Below, one piece after another: positions 1-5,117 of a stretch of DNA of 5,117 bases. The notes below the pieces were generated by a model, which did no database searches, was not told the DNA's origin, and was given only the letters and a program-made list of their open reading frames with translations. Source of the DNA: Promethearchaeota archaeon (GTDB taxonomy: Archaea; Asgardarchaeota; Lokiarchaeia; Sigynarchaeales; SOKP01); assembly GCA_016839425.1 (NCBI GenBank), contig JAEOUI010000174.1, forward strand, positions 1 through 5,117, read 5' to 3'. Both the position numbers and the translations under genes were made by a program. Within the stretch, counting starts at the first letter, position 1. Each line of letters starts with the position of its first letter.

Positions 1-261
1 AAGTTGTATTTACATATTAACACAAATTGTAATTTCAAATCTTTCATATTTCTTATTTTTAAATTTCATTCTTTTCTTAGTTCCGATAATTTTTCTTTTT
101 ATATATAAGAAAATTGATTTTTCTTACTAACATCTTAGAAAATTGTGAAAATAGTTATAAAGTTCGTGAAAGCTGCCTTTCGCGTTCAATCATACATACC
201 AAAATAATATCACAATATTCTCTCAATATTAAGAGGATTCTCAATTATCTAATATAAGATT
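1..261. other. AT-rich non-coding region downstream of the membrane protein gene
   Basis: There is no plausible coding frame on either strand and no tRNA. The region contains a GC-containing hairpin at 165-184 and a weaker near-palindrome at 220-235 (CTCTCAATATTAAGAG) just after the membrane gene. Both are candidate 3'-end structures of that transcript. Confidence 0.6.
165..184 (-). terminator. Hairpin, possible terminator of the membrane protein transcript
   Basis: CGTGAAAG (165-172) and CTTTCGCG (177-184) form an 8-nt stem, with one T-G (plus strand), around the loop CTGC. It is the only stretch with appreciable GC in the left 261 nt. It starts 78 nt past the stop of the membrane protein gene. 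The minus strand after it is AT-rich but lacks a strong T run, so terminator identity is uncertain; a processed RNA end or protein-binding site is possible. Confidence 0.35.
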
Positions 262-999
262 TTAATTTTCACTTGTTGCAAAAAAAAAAAAATATCTAAA
301 AGTATCTATGATAAGATCTTTTTCAGCTCTAAATTGATATATTATATTCATTATAATTTGAATCATACAATAGACAAAAATAACAATTGATATAAAATAA
401 TAATCAGGATTAAAAATCCATGGAAAGGAACAAAACAAAGAAATTATAAGAGCGATAGTAGAATACTTTGTCATTACTATTAGATTAAGATCATGATCAA
501 CTAAATCTCTTCTATTTTTATAATAAAAATATCTCCATATAATCACTTTAATAAAATTAATTTCTTTACTAGTCAAATTTTCAAAATCAAGGTTATCAAG
601 TTTTTTTTTAAGATTATTATTTTTATCTTTAAGATTAGAACCCCTCAATTGAAAACATATTTTTATTTTATTGAAAAATTCAATAATTTTCTGTTTTTCC
701 TCTACATCACAATTTTTCCACATTTCACAGAGTTCTATCATGCTTTTTTTTGCAACTTTATTAATTACTAAAATTTTAAACAAATATTCTGTAATGGATA
801 AAGATCGTCCTAAGAGAAAAATGAGGGGTATAATAAGAGGGAGAGAGATGATTCCTAAAAAAATAGAATAATCTGAAGATAATATAATACTAAAATCTAT
901 TAGATTTAAAAGAAATGCTAATGAGATTAAATTGATTAATAAAATCGCACCTGGGAGGAGGTAACGCATTTCATAACTTAAAAATCCAAAATTTTTCAT
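262..999 (-). CDS. Four-helix membrane protein of unknown function
   Basis: I do not recognise a family. The 245-residue product has two hydrophobic helices near the N-terminus (about 13-35, starting RYLLPGAILL, and 45-64), a charged, lysine-rich middle region (about 65-178, predicted cytoplasmic, with Cys91, Cys97 and Cys115), then two more helices (about 179-197 and 200-221) and a short tail ending ATSEN. Positive charges at the N-terminus, after helix 2 and after helix 4 put the termini and middle domain inside the cell. No signal peptide or catalytic motif is evident. The ATG at 997-999 is the only usable start: the frame upstream reaches TAA (1021-1023) without another start codon. No Shine-Dalgarno is seen. 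It lies 101 nt after the kinase on the same strand, with its own candidate promoter; a functional link is only inference. Codon use is AT-rich like the kinase. Stop is TAA. Confidence 0.85.
   Translation of the reverse strand: MKNFGFLSYEMRYLLPGAILLINLISLAFLLNLIDFSIILSSDYSIFLGIISLPLIIPLIFLLGRSLSITEYLFKILVINKVAKKSMIELCEMWKNCDVEEKQKIIEFFNKIKICFQLRGSNLKDKNNNLKKKLDNLDFENLTSKEINFIKVIIWRYFYYKNRRDLVDHDLNLIVMTKYSTIALIISLFCSFPWIFNPDYYFISIVIFVYCMIQIIMNIIYQFRAEKDLIIDTFRYFFFFATSEN
280..292 (-). repeat. 13-nt homopolymer in the 3' end of the membrane protein gene
   Basis: Thirteen A on the plus strand, thirteen T on the coding strand, encoding the FFFF before the last residues ATSEN. Loss of one T would replace the tail by about ten other residues before the next stop; gain of one would end the protein after CNK. 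Such a run is prone to replication slippage, transcriptional slippage and sequencing error. Confidence 0.9.
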
Positions 1000-1046
1000 T
1001 AAAATCTTTAATCTTATTTCTTATTTTAATAATATTTTAAATGATG

Positions 1047-1075
1047 ATTATAGAGCATTTAAACATTTTTGTCAA
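1047..1075 (-). promoter_or_regulatory. Promoter candidate for the membrane protein gene (sigma-70-like)
   Basis: On the minus strand TTGACA (1070-1075) and TATAAT (1047-1052) are separated by exactly 17 nt: a full match to the bacterial sigma-70 consensus. Transcription would start near 1040, about 40 nt before the ATG at 999. If the host is an archaeon, the same stretch can be read as a BRE/TATA element (AAAAATG followed by TTTAAAT at about 1057-1063). Either reading gives the gene its own promoter in the 101-nt gap after the kinase. Confidence 0.5.
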
Positions 1076-1100
1076 ATTGTTCCTTATTTTATTTGTTGAG

Positions 1101-4088
1101 TTAATTCTTAAAAAGTCGAATTGTAAATGATGTACCTTTATTCCTACCTTCAGAATCTACTAGTATTTGTCCTCCATGTAAATCTATAATTTCCTTAGAA
1201 ATGAATAATCCCAAACCTGACCCCTCAATGAATACATCGTGACCTTTTCCGAATCTTTCGATTTTACCAAATTTTTTAAATAATCTGGGCATTTCCTGCT
1301 TTGTAATGCCAATTCCAGTATCTTTTATAATAATATCAACATATTTACTCGTTTCGTTAAAATTTATGAAAATTTTTCCCCCTGGAGGCGTGTTATTAAT
1401 TGCATTTGAGATAATATTCGTTATCACTTGACTAAATAATACCTTGTCAATGCTAAATATAAAATGATCAGGTAAGTCTAATTGCTTAGTGATATTTCGT
1501 AATAATGCTTGATGTTGCATTTCTTCAATAGAATTATTTATAATCTTAATAATATCTTCTTTTTGTAAATGGAGTGGTTGCATTTTTGCGTCAAATTTTG
1601 AGACATTCAACAGATTTTCAACGAGTTTCTTTAATCTTTTAATTCCCTTCTCCATTATATTTACAAATTCTAACATTTCATCGCTCATTTCTTTTTTATA
1701 AATCTTCTTTAGTACTTGTGAAGCCCCATATGCAGAAGTTAGTGGGGTTTTTAACTCGTGAGAAATTCGATCGATTAAATTCTGTCGCATATCATTCAAC
1801 TCTTGGAGTTTTTTGTTTTCTTCGATTATGAGCATTTCCGCTTCCCTTTGCTTTGTGATGTTTTGAATTATAGCTTGACAAAAATCTTGATTTCCTATTT
1901 TAACAAACGAAATTATTGATTTAAAATAACCAAATGTTCCATCATCTCTTTTAAATTCCAAAATTTGCTCTTCTGGTTCGATTTTGTTCTTTATTTTCTC
2001 AAACCTCTTATTTGTTTCATAAATCGAATTTTCAGAGTATAAAGGTAATTTCAAATAATTTCTTCCAATTAACTCTTTAGGAGAATATCCAAAAATTTTT
2101 TCAGTAGTAGCATTGCAATCAATTATTGTTCCATTAAGATCAACCAGAAATATGGCGTCTGGAGATTTTTCAAATAGATTCCTGTATTTTTCCTCAGATT
2201 CAATTAATTTTCGTTCCGCTTCCATTCTTTCATTAATATCGATCGTAATTAACATTCTTGCAGGATTCCCATTAAAAATCATTGGTTTAGAGATTACTTC
2301 CATCCATCTAAATTCTCCATCATTTCGTCTTATTTTTAGAGTAGACTTATAAGCATATGAAATATCACCTGATGATCTTATTTTTCTTCTTTCTTCAGCA
2401 AATTGCTCAAAATCGGGGTGAATTATTTTTTCTATATCTTTAAGATTCCAGCTTGCAATCTCTTCTCTTGTGTATCCGAGAATGTCAAGAGTTTTTTGAT
2501 TAACATATTTAATATCTTGATCTTGAATGATCATAATCCCAATAGGAGATTCCTCTGATATTGTTCTAAATTTTTGTTCTGATTCTTTTAGCTTTTCTTG
2601 AGCTTGTACTATTTCGGTGATATCTCGCACAATCGATTGGACATATATCCCCTTACCAATTATAAATCGATTAAGAGAAACTTCCGCATCAATTAAGCTT
2701 CCATCTTTCATCTCGTGTTTCCAATAAAATCTTTGAGGAATTCCTTTTAAAGTTTCCTCGATCAAAAATTTTCCTTTTTTTATCGTCTCCTGCCCATCTG
2801 GTTGATATTGAGGGGAAATATCCCATAGATAAAGCCCTAAGATTGAAGATCGTGAATCAATTTTAAAAATTTCAAGAGTTTTATCATTACATTCAATGAA
2901 TTTGCTATCTTTCATTATAAATATTGCATCATTTGCTGAATCAAAGAGAGTTCGATATTTTTCCTCAGATTCAACAATTCTTTGTTCTGCACGCTTTCGG
3001 TCAGTAATGTCAGTTACCATGGCTAATAAGCATGGGCTGTCTTGTAAGGTTATTTGCGAAATCGATATCAGTCCAAAGATGAAAGAACCATCTTTTTTCC
3101 TGATCTTCACATCGGCAAGTTCAATATCATTATCTTTTGTAATATTCTTTAAATATCCCTCCCTTTCTTGGTAATTAAAAAGTAAATCAAGCTCTCGAGA
3201 AGTTTTTCCCATCATTTCTTCTTTTGTATATCCAACTGTTTTGCAAAAGGACTTATTAACTTCGACGATTTTACGATCTTCAATTCTACTGATACACATC
3301 ATTACAACACTCTCGTGGAATGTTTTATAAAATTTCTCTTCGGATTGAATCAACCTTTGTTCGTTTAACTTGCGATCAGTAATATCTATTGAAGATGACA
3401 TCAAGCTTATTGGATTTCCATCGTCATCAAGTACCAAGTTTGCAGAGACTTGAACATCAAAAATGACACCATCCTTCTTCGTTGCTTTAATTTCTCCAAA
3501 CCAAGGATTATTGTTCATTAATGTACCAAAGATTTCATCTAATTGATCTTCAACATTCCAAAATTCCTTGAAATGCTTCCCATAAACCTCGTCAACATTT
3601 TCATAGCCCCATAATTTTAAAAAGCTAGGATTTACAAAATTTATGATTCCATTGAGGTCGCAGGTAGTGATTACGCTTGAAGTTGAATTGATGAGATGGT
3701 CCTTATTTTTAAGCTCTTTTTCCGTTTTTTTTCGATTAGTAATGTCAATTACTACTTCTGCAACTTTATTTATATTGCCATCTGGATTAGTTAGGGGCAC
3801 TGAAATTAATTCGTAAATTCTATTATCAAGTCCCTCTAATTCAAGAGTTTCAATTGTATTATTTTCAATGGCTTTCTTCATCGGACAAAACACGCAGGGT
3901 TTATTTAAAGCCATATATTTTTCATAGCAGGAATTTCCAACGCAATTTCCAAACTTTTCTTTTAATGTCTTGTTTTGATATAAAATAGTATGATCTTTAT
4001 TCACTATATCAATCCCAATTCCAGCAAGATTTAAAGCATCCATCAAGGCATTATATTTTTCGTTAATATCCTTATAATCAATAACCAT
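1101..4088 (-). CDS. Soluble multi-PAS sensor histidine kinase (six PAS domains, HisKA, HATPase_c)
   Basis: A 995-residue cytoplasmic two-component sensor that would autophosphorylate a histidine and pass the phosphate to an unknown response regulator. Six PAS domains lie at about 10-117, 128-238, 250-363, 375-492, 503-620 and 633-747; most end in the DIT(D/N)RK-type PAC motif and four linkers carry a SE(E/Q)K(F/Y) repeat. The first PAS has Cys 49, 54, 65 and 68 in a CY...PCVFCP context, a possible metal, haem or redox site. A short coiled region (748-765) leads to HisKA with SHELKTP (phospho-acceptor His777, codon 1758-1760). The ATPase domain (about 875-993) has the N box (NIISNAINNTP, N891 and N895), DTGIGI (D923), LFKKF and GSGLGL (956-961), so all catalytic boxes are intact. 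There are no membrane segments and no receiver domain. A TAA directly before the ATG, in frame, fixes the start. It is an orphan kinase: no regulator is adjacent. Stop is TAA. Confidence 0.96.
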   Translation of the reverse strand: MVIDYKDINEKYNALMDALNLAGIGIDIVNKDHTILYQNKTLKEKFGNCVGNSCYEKYMALNKPCVFCPMKKAIENNTIETLELEGLDNRIYELISVPLTNPDGNINKVAEVVIDITNRKKTEKELKNKDHLINSTSSVITTCDLNGIINFVNPSFLKLWGYENVDEVYGKHFKEFWNVEDQLDEIFGTLMNNNPWFGEIKATKKDGVIFDVQVSANLVLDDDGNPISLMSSSIDITDRKLNEQRLIQSEEKFYKTFHESVVMMCISRIEDRKIVEVNKSFCKTVGYTKEEMMGKTSRELDLLFNYQEREGYLKNITKDNDIELADVKIRKKDGSFIFGLISISQITLQDSPCLLAMVTDITDRKRAEQRIVESEEKYRTLFDSANDAIFIMKDSKFIECNDKTLEIFKIDSRSSILGLYLWDISPQYQPDGQETIKKGKFLIEETLKGIPQRFYWKHEMKDGSLIDAEVSLNRFIIGKGIYVQSIVRDITEIVQAQEKLKESEQKFRTISEESPIGIMIIQDQDIKYVNQKTLDILGYTREEIASWNLKDIEKIIHPDFEQFAEERRKIRSSGDISYAYKSTLKIRRNDGEFRWMEVISKPMIFNGNPARMLITIDINERMEAERKLIESEEKYRNLFEKSPDAIFLVDLNGTIIDCNATTEKIFGYSPKELIGRNYLKLPLYSENSIYETNKRFEKIKNKIEPEEQILEFKRDDGTFGYFKSIISFVKIGNQDFCQAIIQNITKQREAEMLIIEENKKLQELNDMRQNLIDRISHELKTPLTSAYGASQVLKKIYKKEMSDEMLEFVNIMEKGIKRLKKLVENLLNVSKFDAKMQPLHLQKEDIIKIINNSIEEMQHQALLRNITKQLDLPDHFIFSIDKVLFSQVITNIISNAINNTPPGGKIFINFNETSKYVDIIIKDTGIGITKQEMPRLFKKFGKIERFGKGHDVFIEGSGLGLFISKEIIDLHGGQILVDSEGRNKGTSFTIRLFKN
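2185..2203 (-). repeat. 19-nt direct repeat, copy 1 (PAS linker)
   Basis: TATTTTTCCTCAGATTCAA is identical to 2956-2974. It encodes part of the ESEEKYR linker before the sixth PAS domain. Exact identity at the DNA level suggests domain duplication or gene conversion within the kinase, although protein-level constraint contributes. Confidence 0.8.
2956..2974 (-). repeat. 19-nt direct repeat, copy 2 (PAS linker)
   Basis: Identical to 2185-2203, in the same position of the linker before the fourth PAS domain. A diverged relative lies near 3340-3360 before the third PAS domain. Confidence 0.8.
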
Positions 4089-4116
4089 TTATTAAAACTC
4101 AAAATTTTTAATTGAG

Positions 4117-4124
4117 AATATAAT
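4117..4124 (-). promoter_or_regulatory. Candidate TATA-type promoter of the kinase gene
   Basis: The minus strand reads ATTATATT, centred about 32 nt before the kinase ATG and preceded by the purine-rich GAACGAG. If this is an archaeal TATA box, transcription would start about 7 nt before the ATG, giving a nearly leaderless mRNA, which fits the lack of a Shine-Dalgarno sequence. It lies in a near-palindrome (GAGAATATAATCTC, 4114-4127). In such AT-rich DNA, TATA-like words are common. Confidence 0.35.
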
Positions 4125-4157
4125 CTCGTTCAATTTTAATGAACTATTCGCTAAAAG

Positions 4158-4178
4158 AAAGTTAAAAAAAATAACTTT
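4158..4178 (-). terminator. Symmetric inverted repeat with A/T tract, possible terminator or operator
   Basis: AAAGTTA (4158-4164) and TAACTTT (4172-4178) are perfect 7-nt arms around seven A residues (seven U in the minus-strand RNA), and a further TTTCTTTT follows on the minus strand. U-rich tracts end transcription in archaea, so this could terminate the hydrolase operon. It lies about 190 nt past that operon's last stop and 70 nt before the kinase start, so an operator for the kinase is equally possible. Confidence 0.3.
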
Positions 4179-4392
4179 TAAGTATATGTTTTTAAGAAAT
4201 TTCATATCAAATCTATAAAAATTTCCATTAAAGATTAAAAAGACATTATAAAGTAACGAATAAAAGCAATTTGAATTTTAATTATTTAATATTTATTACA
4301 TTCTACTTGAAAAATTTCATAAGAAATATACAAATTATTAATTAAAACTTTTAACATTAGTTTTCATTCTTGCAATCGCTCAAGCTTGAAAA

Positions 4393-4484
4393 TCACGGGT
4401 CTGAGTCCGTCATTACAGCTATTTATAGCCACTCCTTCTTTACGAACCCATTGGTTGTCGAAGAATGTTCCCTTAGACCCGTGA
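4393..4484 (-). repeat. Long-arm inverted repeat inside the interrupted gene
   Basis: Arms 4393-4405 (TCACGGGTCTGAG) and 4472-4484 (CTTAGACCCGTGA) are complementary: 13 pairs on the plus strand with one G-T, or 12 pairs with one A-C mismatch in the minus-strand RNA. The 66 nt between them hold two smaller hairpins: AACC/GGTT with flanking CG and TTCT/AGAA pairs, and GGCTAT/ATAGCT. In the minus-strand RNA the structure begins 32 nt after the in-frame TGA. The arms encode HGSK and LRPV, so coding constraint could also produce part of this. Confidence 0.5.
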
Positions 4485-4539
4485 ATCAAGGCAAACACAT
4501 AATGTTGGGTGGCTTTTCATGCTTCACCGCAGAAACCAT

Positions 4540-4590
4540 CGGGCTTAGTATAGCCCGCGATAAATACTTGCCCGATTTCGTGGAACGGGC
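4540..4590 (-). repeat. Two adjacent GC-rich hairpins with interchangeable arms
   Basis: On the plus strand CGGGCT (4540-4545) pairs with AGCCCG (4552-4557), and GCCCG (4570-4574) pairs with CGGGC (4586-4590). Because all four arms are versions of the same sequence, alternative pairings are possible. The block lies within codons 29-46 of the interrupted gene, upstream of its TGA. It stands out against the AT-rich surroundings. It may be nothing more than codon usage of a GC-richer gene. Confidence 0.45.
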
Positions 4591-4683
4591 ATGGACAAAT
4601 ATTTTCAGCACCATATTCTTTAATCTAATTTTCATTAAATTGTGTTTCAAGCACCGTTATCTTACACTTAGCCATATTGTATT

Positions 4684-4690
4684 CTTCCTC
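4684..4690 (-). promoter_or_regulatory. Ribosome binding site of the TIGR04076-like gene
   Basis: GAGGAAG on the minus strand, with GAGG ending 11 nt before the ATG at 4675. It is the clearest Shine-Dalgarno-like match ahead of any start in this window; the kinase and the membrane gene have none. It supports the chosen ATG and shows that the translation signals of the interrupted gene are still intact. Confidence 0.6.
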
Positions 4691-4702
4691 AAATATTTGT
4701 GC

Positions 4703-5117
4703 CTATAGACTACTTAAAAATCGCCTGGGATTTTCGACTGTCATTGTTTGAATTTGGGAATCGTTTATTCCTGCTTCTTTGAGGGTAGGTATGATATTTT
4801 GGTAAATATTTGTATATGACCAATTTTTAATTTTTTTAAGTTGATTTTCTGGTAGTCTTCCGCCCCTTCCAAAAGCACACCCAATAAAATCTTGAGAGAG
4901 CATAATACGATTAGTAAACCCCATATCTAAAAGCTGGATTAATGTGGATATGCGTTCTTGGTCCGATAAAAACATCTCAATACCGAACCTATCAAATGCG
5001 ATAACAACACCTCTCTTTAAACCCTCAGTATGATAATCTATAGAAGTATTACCACACATGTGTCCAATTACAATCTTTGGGGGATTCGCACCTTCGTTAA
5101 CGAGAAGGTTCACTTGT
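4703..5117 (-). CDS. Phosphotriesterase-family metal-dependent hydrolase, C-terminal part (cut by window edge)
   Basis: Only the last 138 or so codons are visible; the reading frame stays open to the right edge, so the true start lies outside. The GTG at 5111-5113 is an internal valine (preceded in frame by CAA), not a convincing start. The visible part matches the second half of the phosphotriesterase (amidohydrolase superfamily) TIM barrel: an IGHMCGN segment whose His (codon 5060-5062) corresponds to a metal-binding histidine, an AFDRFG strand, a DQERI helix, and an LSQD motif whose Asp (codon 4889-4891) corresponds to the conserved metal-ligand aspartate. The protein ends in NPRRFLSSL, like the NPARFL end of the family, so the C-terminus is natural. 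Members are cytosolic binuclear-metal hydrolases acting on phosphotriesters, lactones or unknown esters; the substrate cannot be told here. Stop is TAG. The TIGR04076-like locus follows 27 nt downstream, suggesting a shared transcript. Confidence 0.9.
   Translation of the reverse strand, partial: QVNLLVNEGANPPKIVIGHMCGNTSIDYHTEGLKRGVVIAFDRFGIEMFLSDQERISTLIQLLDMGFTNRIMLSQDFIGCAFGRGGRLPENQLKKIKNWSYTNIYQNIIPTLKEAGINDSQIQTMTVENPRRFLSSL

Larger units (their letters stand above)
4089..4363. other. AT-rich intergenic region between the interrupted gene and the kinase
   Basis: This stretch is strongly AT-rich (below 20% GC in its middle by hand count) and has no open reading frame that looks coding on either strand. 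It holds the candidate kinase promoter near 4117-4124 and a symmetric inverted repeat at 4158-4178. Several T tracts on the minus strand after the TGA at 4364 could end the upstream transcript. No tRNA or other structured RNA is visible. Confidence 0.6.
4364..4675 (-). pseudogene. TIGR04076-like small protein gene interrupted by in-frame TAG and TGA
   Basis: Translating from ATG (4673-4675) to TGA (4364-4366) gives 103 codons in one frame. The product begins MAKCKITVLETQFNEN, then a TAG (4625-4627, codon 17), then IKEYGAENICPCPFHEIGQ, a TKPDGFCGEA segment, a TGA (4517-4519, codon 53), and ends with CNDGLRPVIFKLERLQE. This order (KITVL start, CP..F..GQ.F, P.GFC..A, C.DGLRPV.FK.ER end) and the length are what I remember of the TIGR04076 family, whose function is unknown; its conserved cysteines (here C4, C27, C29, C49, C87) hint at metal or redox chemistry. 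From memory codon 17 is usually Leu and codon 53 Trp, so single changes TTG to TAG and TGG to TGA explain both stops. There are no indels. GC is about 42% by hand count against about 33% in the adjacent hydrolase. It has its own ribosome binding site. Pseudogene is the default; readthrough or recoding is the alternative. Confidence 0.8.

Noticed and set aside
671..871. Plus-strand open frame of 66 codons
   Set aside because: Antisense shadow of the membrane protein gene, with no ribosome binding site or family resemblance.
2113..2352. Plus-strand open frame of 79 codons
   Set aside because: Antisense to conserved PAS domains of the kinase.
2896..3174. Plus-strand open frame of 92 codons
   Set aside because: Antisense to conserved PAS domains of the kinase.
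4517..4519. TGA as a firm selenocysteine codon
   Set aside because: No SECIS consensus was identified, and the family residue remembered for this site is Trp, not Cys; it is kept only as one alternative.
4380..4600. Structured non-coding RNA (for example RNase P or SRP RNA) suggested by the GC-rich hairpins
   Set aside because: The same stretch encodes a coherent protein-family sequence, and no signature of a known structural RNA was seen.
4364..4702. Insertion sequence remnant as the source of the GC-rich segment
   Set aside because: No transposase motif, terminal inverted repeats or target duplication could be found; the translated product is a TIGR04076-like protein.
4370..4708. Plus-strand open frame of 112 codons
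   Set aside because: It lies antisense over the interrupted TIGR04076-like gene; the minus strand gives a recognisable family, while this frame resembles nothing and ends in low-complexity hydrophobic sequence.
4703..5113. A complete 136-residue hydrolase starting at the GTG 5111-5113
   Set aside because: The frame continues to the window edge and the fragment lacks the N-terminal half of the metal-binding barrel, so it is a truncated view of a longer gene.

Overview
The window is AT-rich (roughly 30% GC by eye). It carries four protein-coding loci, all on the minus strand, so transcription runs right to left. The style of the large kinase (stacked PAS domains, no membrane anchor, a C-terminal half like archaeal multi-PAS kinases I remember) and the base composition suggest an archaeon, perhaps an Asgard/Lokiarchaeia-like lineage. 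This is a judgement from memory, not a proof. A textbook bacterial-type -35/-10 pair ahead of the last gene argues for caution about the domain.

Right end (4364-5117): the 3' part of a phosphotriesterase-family metal hydrolase runs in from the right edge and ends with TAG. After 27 nt, with its own ribosome binding site, comes a short gene that is easy to miss because two in-frame stop codons break it. Read through, it gives a 103-codon product with the hallmarks of the small uncharacterised TIGR04076 family. It has one TAG (codon 17) and one TGA (codon 53, where I recall the family having tryptophan), no frameshift, and all other motifs intact. It is also clearly richer in GC than its neighbours and contains several inverted repeats. 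It is either a young pseudogene or a recoded gene, and this is the most interesting part of the window.

Centre (1101-4363): a 275-nt very AT-rich gap with a candidate promoter and a symmetric A-tract inverted repeat, then a 995-residue soluble hybrid sensor: six PAS domains followed by a complete histidine kinase core. The first PAS domain has a four-cysteine motif. No response regulator lies in the window.

Left end (1-1100): a 101-nt gap with a consensus-like promoter, then a 245-residue four-helix membrane protein of unknown function whose 3' end contains a 13-T run. The final 261 nt are non-coding and AT-rich, with one notable GC-containing hairpin that may be a terminator. The kinase and the membrane protein may work together (sensor plus membrane partner), but only adjacency and shared strand support that.
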